A stretch of 64,000 nucleotides of DNA from Brevibacillus panacihumi (GCF_003710985.1 NZ_RHHT01000066.1:1-64000); one strand, 5' to 3'. Positions 41,667 through 51,235 are shown, numbered from the stretch's first letter. Made by a program: numbers and translations. The notes: generated by a model from the letters alone, not told the origin.

Positions 41667-42350
41667 TTATTCGTCTGAACTGCGGAAGATCATGATGTAC
41701 TTCACCAGTTCGAGGACGGAGATCAGGGCTGCGGCTACGTAAGTGAGCGCTGCGGCACCGAGTACCCTGCTTGCGCCGCCTTCCTCCGTATTGCGGATGA
41801 AGCCCATTTTGACCATCTGCTGTTTCGCACGGCTGCTGGCGTTAAACTCGACTGGCAAGGTTACCAGTTGGAAAGCGACTGCAGCGGAGAAGAAGATGAT
41901 CCCCAGGAGCAGCAGTCCCGACATTTTAAAGAAGAATCCGGCCAGCAAGAGCAGAGGCGCAGAGCCAGACACCAGGTTGACTACAGGGAACATCTTGTGA
42001 CGCGCGACCAGCATTGGATAGGATACCTTGTGCTGGATGGCGTGGCCGACCTCGTGGCAAGCGACAGAGAGTGCTGCGATCGAATTGCCGAAGTAGACCG
42101 GATCAGACAGGCGCACTACACGTGACGTCGGATCGTAGTGGTCCGTCAGTGTGCCAGGGATGTGCTCGACGGCGACATTGGTCAGTCCGTTGGCATCCAG
42201 CATGCGGCGGGCGGCTTCAACACCGGTCATGCCGGAGGAAGCAGGGACTTCCGCAAATTTGTTAAAGGTACCTTTAACGCGGAACTGGGCCCATAAAGAC
42301 AGACCAAAAGCGATAAAGATCAGAAAGTCCATCGGGTGAAACAGGATCAC
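41667..42350 (-). CDS. yugP: YugP-like zinc membrane peptidase (Zn_peptidase_2)
   Basis: Membrane metallopeptidase of 227 aa: N-terminal membrane helix (about 6-22), the zinc motif LSVACHEVGHAIQHK (HExxH, about 100), the third ligand probably Glu in LPVEFNASSRAKQQM, and two or three further membrane helices. Matches the YugP family; physiological substrate unknown. GTG start at 42350 has AAGGAG at 9 nt. Confidence 0.92.
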   Translation of the reverse strand: MILFHPMDFLIFIAFGLSLWAQFRVKGTFNKFAEVPASSGMTGVEAARRMLDANGLTNVAVEHIPGTLTDHYDPTSRVVRLSDPVYFGNSIAALSVACHEVGHAIQHKVSYPMLVARHKMFPVVNLVSGSAPLLLLAGFFFKMSGLLLLGIIFFSAAVAFQLVTLPVEFNASSRAKQQMVKMGFIRNTEEGGASRVLGAAALTYVAAALISVLELVKYIMIFRSSDE

Positions 42351-42527
42351 GCAAAATCACTCCTTCGTGTATGTCAACTTCTTGAATGCATCGATATAGA
42401 TGGTGTTCCTAATCAAGTTTACGAAAAAACAGCATACCAGTTTCATCTTTTATTGTACAATCCCTGACCAACTTTGACAATATAAACGGTGGCTTATATG
42501 TAAAAAACCTTTTTGGGGTTGGTGGTC
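42351..42527. other. Spacer between yugP and repeat copy C
   Basis: No gene seen. It must carry the yugP promoter on the minus strand; none is strong enough to call. TTTTTTGGGGTTGGTGG (about 42510-42525) borders the repeat. Confidence 0.5.
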
Positions 42528-42768
42528 CACCAGCTATCGTGGAGGGGAGGAAAAAAGGAAGAACGCTCAGGTGAGGTGGGATCTTCTCTGTAGGTCAATC
42601 CTGGCCGCCTCCATTCCAAAGGCGGAACCGCGGCCAAAAGCAGCCGATTCCAGGGAGTGATTCAGGGTTGGCCGCTGGTAGCGTGTTCCGCCTTTTCCAT
42701 TGCGGCTGGGTCAAGATCCCAAATACCTTCGCTTTTCTTCCTTTTTTCCTCGGCCAGCTTTTTGGTGG
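42528..42768 (-). repeat. Palindromic repeat, copy C (complete, inverted)
   Basis: About 241 bp, reverse orientation relative to copies A and B. Ends are CCACCAGCTATCGTGG and CCAGCTTTTTGGTGG; both arms contain GAGGAAAAAAGGAAG on their inner side. The centre has GGCGGAACCGCGGCCAAAAG and GGTTGGCCGCTGG...GTTCCGCC, a second nested dyad. Non-coding; lies next to the nuclease-like gene 42796-43272. Confidence 0.9.
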
Positions 42769-42795
42769 GCGTCCGGGAAGTTTTTGTTCTATACC

Positions 42796-43272
42796 TTAGT
42801 TCACAGAAGAAGATAAAAAGTCTTGAATGGTTACTTCAAATTTGAAGGTCTTTAGGATGTCATAGTTTTTCATTGAGATGTTAATTCCGTATTCGGGTTT
42901 GCTTGTTTGTCCGGGCTTGTCATAATTTCGGTCTACAAAAACCTCGTTAGGGACTTCCCACGCTTGGGAAGGGATTAAGAAGATTTCTGGCAATTGCCCC
43001 TCTTTGAAAATCAGTAGAGCCATGTACAGGTTGGGGTTGCTAATATTGAATTTACTCTTTTGGGCAAAAACGTAACCAGATCCCCGTAAGGATTTGACTT
43101 GGATTTCAGAGAAACGTCCTTTTGTATCTTTTACAATGAAATCAATTCCCCGGTCATCGACCTCCGATGAAAATACCTCAAGTCCATAAGAGGCGAATTC
43201 CATCTTGGCGAAATATTCAGCGTATTTACCGAGTTGCAATGAGTTAAGCACAGCCCAATTCATATTTGGCAT
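42796..43272 (-). CDS. DUF4365-like PD-(D/E)XK nuclease-fold protein
   Basis: Protein of 158 aa: LQLGKYAEYFAKMEFASYGL followed by VDDRGIDFIVKDTKGRFSEIQVKS, in which the Asp and the E-x-K of EIQVKS form a PD-(D/E)XK active-site pattern; DUF4365 and related restriction-like proteins have this arrangement. AT-rich compared with its neighbours, which suggests transfer. ATG at 43272 follows AAAGGTGATA. It is a single gene beside repeat copy C; no methylase or antitoxin partner is evident. Confidence 0.75.
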   Translation of the reverse strand: MPNMNWAVLNSLQLGKYAEYFAKMEFASYGLEVFSSEVDDRGIDFIVKDTKGRFSEIQVKSLRGSGYVFAQKSKFNISNPNLYMALLIFKEGQLPEIFLIPSQAWEVPNEVFVDRNYDKPGQTSKPEYGINISMKNYDILKTFKFEVTIQDFLSSSVN

Positions 43273-43485
43273 TCGTATCACCTTTTTCGTTGATGTTAGA
43301 AATTTTTTACTGTGATGCCGATAGCTTTCGCAATATTGTACCATCATCCGTGACTAACTTCCTTAGTCAGTCATATTTCTCGACTAAAAGACGGCAAAGC
43401 ATAATCGTATTCACTGCAAATAACTGGTAATCTAAAAAAGTGGGGCTGAAAGGTAGCTATCAAGTCGGATCAACAGGAGGCATTC

Positions 43486-43920
43486 ATGATTCTGAAAAAA
43501 TTAGCAGCGGTAGGAGTCTCCTTTTTTGTGACCATGATTTGCTTCGCTTTGTTCAAATGGATTGCACATGCGGAAACTGATATGAAAAAGATTTACTATG
43601 GATTGGGCATGATCATGACCACGTACGCGTTGCCGTTTATGATTTTCGGAGCGCTTTTAACCTGTCTGGTGGATGCATTCCGATTCTCGCGCAACCTGCA
43701 TAGATTTTTCGGCTGCTTACTGGCTGCTACGATTACTGCAGGGGTCGTCATTTCAGGACTTCTCCGGTTTCCGGATTTGGCGATTTTCGTAGCAATTACT
43801 TGTCTCGTAAATACTTTTGTGTTTTTCTTTGTCCACACTCTGGTAATCCGCAGATCAATCCAGATTTTGCTTGCGGCCATTCCCTTGATCTATCTGATAG
43901 CACTTGACATGACCACATAG
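43486..43920 (+). CDS. Membrane protein, 144 aa
   Basis: About four hydrophobic segments (residues 5-23, 40-60, 73-95 and 98-140 in two parts) with few conserved charged residues. I do not recognise the family. ATG follows ACAGGAGGCA at 5 nt. Single gene. Confidence 0.75.
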   Translation: MILKKLAAVGVSFFVTMICFALFKWIAHAETDMKKIYYGLGMIMTTYALPFMIFGALLTCLVDAFRFSRNLHRFFGCLLAATITAGVVISGLLRFPDLAIFVAITCLVNTFVFFFVHTLVIRRSIQILLAAIPLIYLIALDMTT

Positions 43921-43991
43921 AAGGAGGATGCAATAACAAGTAGCAGTTTGGGAACATGGAACATCCATTCGAAGCTGCCACTTTTTATAAC

Positions 43992-44555
43992 CTATTCATC
44001 CCCGCAAGCTTGCAAAGCTTTACCATAATCAGATTTGACCATTCCATAAAGCTCTATATCCTCAAAGCTTCCCCACTTCCATACATGCTGGGGAAAAGTG
44101 CCCTCGTGTTTCATCCCAATTTTCTTCATCACCTTGCTAGAACCTGGGTTTTTGGTCATCGCCGCTGCGAAAATGCGGTTTAGTCCCAAATCTTCAAATC
44201 CAAATGCAACCATTCTCTTGGCAGCTTCTGTGGCAAAGCCTTGTCCCCAAAACGGATGACCCAGCCAATAGCCCAGCTCGGCACGCAGATGATTTTTTGT
44301 AACATCCAGGAGCATACATCCAATTAACTCTTGATCCTCTTTTTTTACTAAAGCAAAAGTATAGCTGTCTCCTTTTTCGACGGATAGATGAGTGCTCTCA
44401 ATCCATTTCTCTGCCGCTCCATCGGGGTAAGGATGCGGAATGGAGAGGGTTGTCCGTGCTACTTTTTCGTCCCCAGCTAACACTTGAACCACTTTGGCAT
44501 CGGATTGTTCGAAGAGTCGAATCAATAATCGATCTGTTTCAAATCTCAGGACCAT
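43992..44555 (-). CDS. RimJ/RimL-type GNAT acetyltransferase
   Basis: Protein of 187 aa: FETDRLLIRLFEQSDAKVV, SYTFALVKKEDQELIGCML, ELGYWLGHPFWGQGFATEA and NPGSSKVMKKIGMKHEGTF are the hallmarks of ribosomal-protein-alanine acetyltransferase-like enzymes (RimJ, YdaF). The real substrate may differ. AAAGGAGG precedes the ATG. Single gene. Confidence 0.9.
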   Translation of the reverse strand: MVLRFETDRLLIRLFEQSDAKVVQVLAGDEKVARTTLSIPHPYPDGAAEKWIESTHLSVEKGDSYTFALVKKEDQELIGCMLLDVTKNHLRAELGYWLGHPFWGQGFATEAAKRMVAFGFEDLGLNRIFAAAMTKNPGSSKVMKKIGMKHEGTFPQHVWKWGSFEDIELYGMVKSDYGKALQACGDE

Positions 44556-44693
44556 CTTCTGTCCTCCTTTTGAATCTATGCGACTTTATATGAATATATG
44601 GAGATGCCTTTTCTACATGATAATCAACAAAGAAAGGTATTTGACTTCGAGTATAAAATCTATTGCCATTCCTTATAGTAAGCGAGGAAAGGA

Positions 44694-46394
44694 ATGGTGA
44701 AAATGCACGCGGTAGCGCAAAAAGAAGCGAAAACAAGCGAGGATTGGCACGATGCCATGACAAGGAATGTCGCCCAGCATTTCGTACAGCAGCTTACACT
44801 CTGGGGAGTGGAGCGGGTGTACGGTGTGATTGGAGATGCAAATCTTTACTTGCTCGATGAATTGGGAAAACAGCAAAAGATTACATATATCGCATGCCGT
44901 CATGAGACGAACGCAGCGCTGATGGCGTCCGCAGAAGCGAAGCTGACCGGGAAGCTGGCGGTCTGCACCTGCACGAGCGGCCCCGGCTTGGCCTCGATCA
45001 TCAATGGATTGGCTGATGCCTGGGCGGATCGCGTACCTGTACTGGTGATTAGCGGACAAGTGCAAAGTACAGAAATAGGTTTGGGCGGCGTGCAGGATAT
45101 TGATCAGCAGCTTTTCATTCAACCGCTTGCTGGTTTCAGTTCATTGGTTGCCGATAGTCATGGTTTTCCAAAGCTGCTGAACAAAGCAGTGAAGACAGCG
45201 CTGAATAAAGGCGGTGTAGCCCATCTGTCCATACCAAAGGAGATTTGGCAGCTTCCGGTATCAGGAGGCTTCTTTCCTTTGCCGGTAAAAGCCGGGCCAC
45301 CCATGCCCAGCCCTGAACAAATACAAAAGGCGGCCCAACTGATAGACAAGGCGAAACGTCCGGTGATTTTAGCAGGGCGCGGCATCGAAAAAGCGCAGTA
45401 CTACGCCATTCAATTTGCGGAGAAGATACAGGCGCCGCTGATGGCAACCATGCCGGCGAAAAGCTTTGTTCCCAATGATCATTCGCTGTTTGTGGGTGGT
45501 CTTGGCCATGCGGGTACGGAAATATCGCGGGAGCTATTGGAAAAGGCAGATCTTTGCATTGTACTCGGGGCAACCTGGTGGCCTGCGGATTATGTGCCAC
45601 AGACGATTCAAATGGTTCAAATCGACGCTAAGGCCGAAAATATCGGTTCTAGCTGTCCGGTAGCAGCGCCTGTGGTCGGAGAGATGACAACGGCTTTATC
45701 TCAGCTTATCCCGATCGTGCAGCAAAAGCGAAACGAGCAGTATCTGGCGGAGATCGCGGAGAAAAAAGTGGAGTGGAACAAAAGGATCCAGCAAGAGTCG
45801 CAAGTGGTGTCCCCGACTGACGCCTTATCTCCGGCTTACGCTGTCTCTATCGTGCAGAAATGTGTCGCCGCTGATGCGATCATCTCCATTGATGTAGGGG
45901 ACCACACTGTCTGGTTTGAACGGATTTTTCAATATAAGCACCAGAAGCTGATCATCTCAGGGACGTGGCGGACACTTGGCTTTGGCTTGCCAGCGGGAAT
46001 CGCATGCCAGCTGGCTATGCCGGACCGACAGGTGGTAAGCGTGGCTGGTGATGGAGGAGTGGCATACTCCATCATCGAGCTGATCACCGCAGTTGCCTAT
46101 AATCTGCCGCTCACATTGATCATCATGAATAACCAGTCCTATGCGATGGAAAAAAACAGAATGATGGTAGAAGGATTACACACGCTTGGTTCCCAAATTC
46201 CCAATCCGGATTATGCGGCTCTGGCGAAAGCGTGTGGGGCACAATCCGTTCGGGTGAGCAAGCCTGAAGAACTGGAACAAAGCATTCGCGACGCACTGTC
46301 TTCGCGAACAACCTCGGTGGTGGAAATCATGTGCACGGCTCCCATTTTGCCTCACACCAAAATTCTTAAAGGCATGGACACATTCAACTCCTAG
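44694..46394 (+). CDS. Thiamine-pyrophosphate enzyme, pyruvate oxidase-like (YdaP/PoxB)
   Basis: Protein of 566 aa with the three-domain fold of pyruvate oxidase and acetolactate synthase. The catalytic Glu is in ACRHETNAALMA, the FAD/structural domain spans about 200-350, and the TPP/Mg motif is VAGDGGVAYSIIELITA ... LIIMNNQS. GLGGVQDIDQQ in the first domain and LILTGTWRTLG-like sequence (LIISGTWRTLGFGLPAG) fit YdaP/PoxB better than acetolactate synthase. Such enzymes convert pyruvate to acetate or acetyl phosphate. Start: ATG 44694 and ATG 44703 are both possible next to GAGGAAAGGA. Confidence 0.88.
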   Translation: MVKMHAVAQKEAKTSEDWHDAMTRNVAQHFVQQLTLWGVERVYGVIGDANLYLLDELGKQQKITYIACRHETNAALMASAEAKLTGKLAVCTCTSGPGLASIINGLADAWADRVPVLVISGQVQSTEIGLGGVQDIDQQLFIQPLAGFSSLVADSHGFPKLLNKAVKTALNKGGVAHLSIPKEIWQLPVSGGFFPLPVKAGPPMPSPEQIQKAAQLIDKAKRPVILAGRGIEKAQYYAIQFAEKIQAPLMATMPAKSFVPNDHSLFVGGLGHAGTEISRELLEKADLCIVLGATWWPADYVPQTIQMVQIDAKAENIGSSCPVAAPVVGEMTTALSQLIPIVQQKRNEQYLAEIAEKKVEWNKRIQQESQVVSPTDALSPAYAVSIVQKCVAADAIISIDVGDHTVWFERIFQYKHQKLIISGTWRTLGFGLPAGIACQLAMPDRQVVSVAGDGGVAYSIIELITAVAYNLPLTLIIMNNQSYAMEKNRMMVEGLHTLGSQIPNPDYAALAKACGAQSVRVSKPEELEQSIRDALSSRTTSVVEIMCTAPILPHTKILKGMDTFNS

Positions 46395-46432
46395 GAATCG
46401 GTAAAACCCTTGATTCCAGGAGAGAGCAAGCA

Positions 46433-46487
46433 AAAACAGCGGCAGTCCAGGACACTTTTCACGTCCTAGTCCACCGCTGTTTTCTTT
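46433..46487. terminator. Bidirectional terminator
   Basis: AAAACAGCGG and CCGCTGTTTT frame an imperfect GTCCAGGAC/GTCCTAG inner stem. It lies between the convergent pyruvate-oxidase-like and glutamate synthase genes. Confidence 0.82.
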
Positions 46488-46497
46488 TATCCTGTTC

Positions 46498-49400
46498 TTA
46501 CTCAGTCGACACAGACGGATCAGCCTGTTCTTTCTTCGGCGTGATCATGATGAAGTGGGACGCAGCATCGTCAATCCATTGCTGGACGCGGCGTGCAGTC
46601 TCGTACTGTTCTGTGGCGAGGAGCTCTTCCTTGTAAGCGCCGAGCAGTTCTGCCACATCGTTTTGACCCTGCTCATCCAGCTGGTAGAGGAATACCTTTG
46701 CGCCTTTTGCGATGCGGCGCTCCAAAGCAGCCTTATCAAAGCCCATTTCCGGGTTCAGCTTGACGTAGACCACTCCGCCAGTCATCCCTGCGCAAATCCA
46801 CGGGCCTGGATCACCTAGCACGACAGCCCGGCCATTGGTCATGTACTCGAAGGCAAAGCCTTTCAGGTTGGCGCGAGCTCCGATGCCGCCGAGCTCGTCA
46901 CGAATCGGCTGGGTGATTTCGCCGCCGAATACCACATCGGCGCCGGAGAGACGGATGCAGGCGCGGGAATCGGCATTTCCCTGTACGATGAACAAGCCTT
47001 TTTGCGCACCGTAGCAGAAGCTTTTCCCGACGGACCCGTTGACGTAGGTTCCGTTTGCGCCTTTCGCTTTCAGGATGGAGACCCGACCGCCGAAGCTGGT
47101 TTTGCCGACGCCATCCTGCGCTCCGCCTTCGACGCGGATATTGACGCCTGCGACGTTATAGGCTGCCAGCCCATTGCCTGGGACACTTCCTGCCACGAAG
47201 TCTAGGGATACCTCCGGCAAGCTGGAATAGCTGCCGTCCAGGTGATTTTCCACGCGCGCCCCAGCCCAGCGGCTGCCGAGTACACGCTCTCCCGACAGGA
47301 TGCTGGTAAAGGTCTGCTTGATCGGGCGATCTGGACTGAAGTAGCGGGAGTCGCTTACGGCGGTTGCCGAACCGGCGGCTACCAGAACACGCTCCTCTGC
47401 TGCTTCTGTCGCTGTGGAGACGCTGCCTGCCTTGTACAGAGGGTGTACGGCCAGCAGGGAAGTCAGATCGATTTTTTCCTGCAAACGGGTCTGCACTAAA
47501 AGATCGGAGCGTCCGACCAGATCCTGCGTGCGGGTAAAGCCCAGCTCTGCCGTGATGCGGCGCACTTCTTCGCCAAACAGGGTGAAGAAGGTTTTCAGGC
47601 CGGATACAGCCAGGTCCGTCTGGCGGGGGACAAAGCGTCGCAAGCCTTTTTCATGCGCTTCCTCCAACGAATCGATCTGCGTGGCGATCCCTACATGGCA
47701 GGTGTCCAGATGGCAGCCGCGGCAGGTCGTGCAACCTACGGCGATCATCGCCAGGGTGCCGAAACCGATTCGGTTGGCTCCTAACAGCATCAATTTCACC
47801 ACATCAGCAGCACTTCTCACGCCGCCGTCCGCCCACAGCTCCACCTTGTCGCGCAAGCCTGCTTCCAGGAGGGCGTTATGAGCCGCTTTCACTCCGATCT
47901 CCGCAGGCAAACCGACGTGCTGCAAGGCATGGACACGGGCGGCACCCGTACCGCCGTCAAAGCCGGAAAGCGTAATGTAATCAGCGCCTGCCTTGGCGAC
48001 ACCGACTGCGATGGTTCCGATATTGGGCACGATTGGCACCTTGACGCAAATTTTCGCCTTATCATTCGCAGTCTTGAGCTCGGTAATCATCTGAGCCAAG
48101 TCTTCAATCGAATAAATATCGTGGTTGTTGGATGGCGAAATCAAGTCTGAGCCGACTGTTGCATTACGGGCAGCCGCAATTTTGGCTGTTACCTTGGAGC
48201 CTGGGAGGTGACCGCCTTCGCCCGGCTTCGCGCCTTGCCCGATCTTGATCTCCAGAAGATAGGCGGCGTTGGCCAGCTCTACATTGATTCCAAAGCGTCC
48301 CGACGCGACCTGGATTCCGCGTGTATGGCGGTAACGGCCCAGCATATCCTTGATCTCTCCGCCTTCTCCGTTCATGCAGATCATGTTGAGTTGATCTGCC
48401 GCTTCCGGATAGGCGCGGAATGCCGTCTCGTTCTGCGAGCCAAACGACATCGAGGAGATGAGGAACGGCAGGGAGTGATTGCCTACGCTCAAGTCTACCT
48501 GCTGCGGGTCGGCTTTTTTCTGCGCCTGATCAAAAGCAAAATCGGCGACGTGGCGAATCGAGATCGGATTCTCACGCTCGTTCTCCTCTACCTTCAGCGC
48601 GTAGTCGGAGTACGGAATATCTCCTGCCGCCATCTGCCCGATCGCTTTCCAAAGCCGCGGGAAAATGTGGAAGGTTCTGGATTCGCGTGCCGACTCGCTG
48701 CTGTAATCCTGATAGCGCTGCAGGCTGTCCGTCTCGAGATCCTGAAAGGAAAGGCCGGCTTCCGCAGAACCGCAGAAATTGACGATCCCCAATGATTGAG
48801 CGACATCCTGGCGCAGTCCGATCGAGGAGAACAGCTTGCCGTAGCCGCGCAGCTCGTGAATGCCGATGGTCGAGGTCACTTTTTCCAGCCCTTTGTTCAG
48901 CGCGGAGTAGAGATTGACGGCCGATACCTCTCCGTCTTTGGCGAATGCAGTCGCAAACATCAGATAAGGGGAGACAGCGTCTGCACCAGAGCCGATGGAG
49001 AGAGCCAGATCATGCAGGGAGCGAATGGCTCCGCTGCGCAACACAATGCTCGCCTTGCGTCTTAGGCTGCTGCCTTGCTCGTCATATGCCGCTTTCAGCC
49101 CTTGGTCTACAGTGCTTATGGCAAGCAATGGGTCGAACCAGTATTTTCCTTCGCGATGGGTCTCCGTATCATCCAAAATCAGCAGAATAGCACCGTTCTT
49201 CACTGCGTGTAAAGCCGATTCGCGCAGCCTGTCCAGACCTGCCTGAAGGCCGTCTTCTTCTGTAAAATGCGTGGACAGAATCGCGATGCTTTGCGGATGG
49301 TTGTGGAAATAGTGAATGACTTGCTCCAGCGAATGCGTTCCCTGCTTTTTCGCGGCTTCCTGCAAGGATTTGCCCTCCATGAGCAGCGGGGAAGGAAGCT

Positions 49401-51033
49401 CCATGCGCTTGCCGCTCGCGTCACGGCTGGCCAAAGGCACGCGAGAACCGATCACGACGCGAGTAGAGAAATGCTCCATCTCACGGTCCCGGTCGATGGC
49501 CGGATTGGTTACGACGGCAACGCTTTCTTTCATGTAGTCAGCCAGGTTTTGCCGCTCTTTGGAAAGGGCGCCAAGCGGTCCGTCATGACCCAGTGAGCGG
49601 ATTGGCTCGGCTCCGTTGGAAGCCATCTGTTCTACCAATTGCACCTGCTCGCGATCCCAGCCGAATGCACTGTAGATGGAGGAAGTAGGAGCTGCCGCAT
49701 CAGGCTCGGGAGCAAGAGATTCGAGCTGGTAGGAGAAATGCAGATGCTGACTGGCTCCTTCCGGCTGAATTTTCTGTGCAAAACGCTCGTAAACCAACTG
49801 TTGAAGCTGATGATGCGGGATGATTTCCACATCCTGACCCTTGCGCAGCCGCACCCCTACTTTTTCCCCCGGGGCAAGAGATTTGGGCTCACTCGCCATT
49901 TCATTTGCCAAAATGACGCCTTGCTCAGAAGAGAAGTAGAGGGAGGTCGGCCCTTCCACCATCCAGAGCGGACGCAGACCGAGCGCATCGACGCTGAAGA
50001 CGCACTCGTCAGCATGACGGGAGACGATACCCGCAGGACCCTGGGCAAAATGACCCCAAGCCTGACGCAGATAGACATAGAGATCCTGCAGATGTGCAGG
50101 GAGATGCTTCATTTCATGATGAATCGGCGGGAACACCACTTCCATCGCTTCAAACAGGCTGAGGCCATAACGGTGGATAAAGGTTTCGATCGTCCGGTTC
50201 AGGTTCTGCGAATCACTCCCGCCATCGACGAGCGGCACGCCCAGCATCTGGGCTTCTTCCTCCAGCTTGCTGATCGTATTGATCTCTCCATTGTGTCCGA
50301 GCAATGAAAACGGTTGAACGCGGAAAAAGTTGGACAAGGTATTGGTGGAGTAGCGGTTGTGGCCAATCGTTACTGCGGAGAGGAAGCGTTCATCTGCCAA
50401 ATCACGGAAGTAAAGAGGCAATATATTGGCTGCACCCATCACTTTGTAGGCGCTTGTATACGGACTCAAGGAAGCCACGTGGACATGATAAGCCGATTCG
50501 ATCGACGTATGAACCTCAAACAGGCGGCTGGCATAGTCGGCATCCGTCAATCCCTCTGGAGCCAAAAGGGCAAGCTGCCAGAAGATCGGCTCATCTCGTT
50601 TGCCGTTATTGCCCAATACCTGCGAATCTACACAATTTTCACGCTCCAGCAGGATGGCAATGTCGTTTTGGGCAAAAAGAGTGCGTATCTGCTGCTGCAC
50701 CTGCTGGGGATCGTGTCCGTTGCGAGGGACGAACAAATGGGCAACCGCAAAGCGCGGATCCACGCTCAAGGCGCTGTCCAGACCTGCTTCTTGCAAATAG
50801 TCGGCCCAGAGTGCACGCGGGATGTCGGTCAGGATACCGCATCCGTCACCTTCGCCATCGATAAAACCAGAGCGGTGTTCCATCTGGATCAAAGAGCGAA
50901 TAGTCTCGTTGAGGTTGTGGCGCGTCGGCGTACCGCTTTTTTCGACGATACAGATGATGCCGCAGCTATCGTGTTCAATATGGTGGAAATTGCGAAAGGT
51001 TTCCATGGTTTCTTTTTTTTCTCTGTTTAGCAT
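46498..51033 (-). CDS. gltA: Glutamate synthase, large subunit
   Basis: Protein of about 1511 aa. Class II amidotransferase domain with Cys in EHDSCGIICIV (N-terminal, usually exposed by processing), a central domain, the FMN domain (GGTGAARVHALQHVGLP, ELWADGGVRSAADVVKL), the 3Fe-4S cluster in GCTTCRGCHLDTCHVGIATQ and the C-terminal GxGxG beta-helix. It makes glutamate from glutamine and 2-oxoglutarate. Several blocks differ from the usual form: MEHRSGFIDGEGDGCGILTD for DHRGG..GDGAG, and SPSNNHDIYSIEDL for SPPPHHDIYSIEDL. No small subunit gene is adjacent. ATG at 51033 is preferred; it has no ribosome binding site of its own but follows a five-codon reading frame that does. Confidence 0.92.
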   Translation of the reverse strand: MLNREKKETMETFRNFHHIEHDSCGIICIVEKSGTPTRHNLNETIRSLIQMEHRSGFIDGEGDGCGILTDIPRALWADYLQEAGLDSALSVDPRFAVAHLFVPRNGHDPQQVQQQIRTLFAQNDIAILLERENCVDSQVLGNNGKRDEPIFWQLALLAPEGLTDADYASRLFEVHTSIESAYHVHVASLSPYTSAYKVMGAANILPLYFRDLADERFLSAVTIGHNRYSTNTLSNFFRVQPFSLLGHNGEINTISKLEEEAQMLGVPLVDGGSDSQNLNRTIETFIHRYGLSLFEAMEVVFPPIHHEMKHLPAHLQDLYVYLRQAWGHFAQGPAGIVSRHADECVFSVDALGLRPLWMVEGPTSLYFSSEQGVILANEMASEPKSLAPGEKVGVRLRKGQDVEIIPHHQLQQLVYERFAQKIQPEGASQHLHFSYQLESLAPEPDAAAPTSSIYSAFGWDREQVQLVEQMASNGAEPIRSLGHDGPLGALSKERQNLADYMKESVAVVTNPAIDRDREMEHFSTRVVIGSRVPLASRDASGKRMELPSPLLMEGKSLQEAAKKQGTHSLEQVIHYFHNHPQSIAILSTHFTEEDGLQAGLDRLRESALHAVKNGAILLILDDTETHREGKYWFDPLLAISTVDQGLKAAYDEQGSSLRRKASIVLRSGAIRSLHDLALSIGSGADAVSPYLMFATAFAKDGEVSAVNLYSALNKGLEKVTSTIGIHELRGYGKLFSSIGLRQDVAQSLGIVNFCGSAEAGLSFQDLETDSLQRYQDYSSESARESRTFHIFPRLWKAIGQMAAGDIPYSDYALKVEENERENPISIRHVADFAFDQAQKKADPQQVDLSVGNHSLPFLISSMSFGSQNETAFRAYPEAADQLNMICMNGEGGEIKDMLGRYRHTRGIQVASGRFGINVELANAAYLLEIKIGQGAKPGEGGHLPGSKVTAKIAAARNATVGSDLISPSNNHDIYSIEDLAQMITELKTANDKAKICVKVPIVPNIGTIAVGVAKAGADYITLSGFDGGTGAARVHALQHVGLPAEIGVKAAHNALLEAGLRDKVELWADGGVRSAADVVKLMLLGANRIGFGTLAMIAVGCTTCRGCHLDTCHVGIATQIDSLEEAHEKGLRRFVPRQTDLAVSGLKTFFTLFGEEVRRITAELGFTRTQDLVGRSDLLVQTRLQEKIDLTSLLAVHPLYKAGSVSTATEAAEERVLVAAGSATAVSDSRYFSPDRPIKQTFTSILSGERVLGSRWAGARVENHLDGSYSSLPEVSLDFVAGSVPGNGLAAYNVAGVNIRVEGGAQDGVGKTSFGGRVSILKAKGANGTYVNGSVGKSFCYGAQKGLFIVQGNADSRACIRLSGADVVFGGEITQPIRDELGGIGARANLKGFAFEYMTNGRAVVLGDPGPWICAGMTGGVVYVKLNPEMGFDKAALERRIAKGAKVFLYQLDEQGQNDVAELLGAYKEELLATEQYETARRVQQWIDDAASHFIMITPKKEQADPSVSTE

Positions 51034-51041
51034 GATTTCGG

Positions 51042-51059
51042 TCAGTCGAAGCTGACCAT
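51042..51059 (-). CDS. Five-codon upstream reading frame before gltA
   Basis: ATG-GTC-AGC-TTC-GAC-TGA (peptide MVSFD), 3 nt after AGGAGG and ending 8 nt before the gltA ATG at 51033. The only good ribosome binding site in the leader is in front of this frame, so gltA may be translated by re-initiation. Tentative. Confidence 0.4.
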   Translation of the reverse strand: MVSFD

Positions 51060-51108
51060 CCACCTCCTACAAAAAGAATTCTGAAACTTCTAAATAATGT
51101 AGGAATCC

Positions 51109-51176
51109 AGAATAACACGAACAAGGAATCTGCACAAGAAAGTGAAACGGCAATTTTGTGACTGAAAGCGCTTCCC
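51109..51176 (-). promoter_or_regulatory. gltA promoter with upstream cre-like site
   Basis: Minus strand TTGTGC (51132-51137), 17-nt spacer, TATTCT (51109-51114). CTGAAAGCGCTTCCC (51162-51176) fits the CcpA cre pattern apart from the outer bases and lies upstream of the -35, the position used for activation. Confidence 0.6.
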
Positions 51177-51235
51177 TTTTAATAAAATGTTTTTTGTCGA
51201 TCAGGACACTTGAATAATCAATAAAAAAAGAGGAC

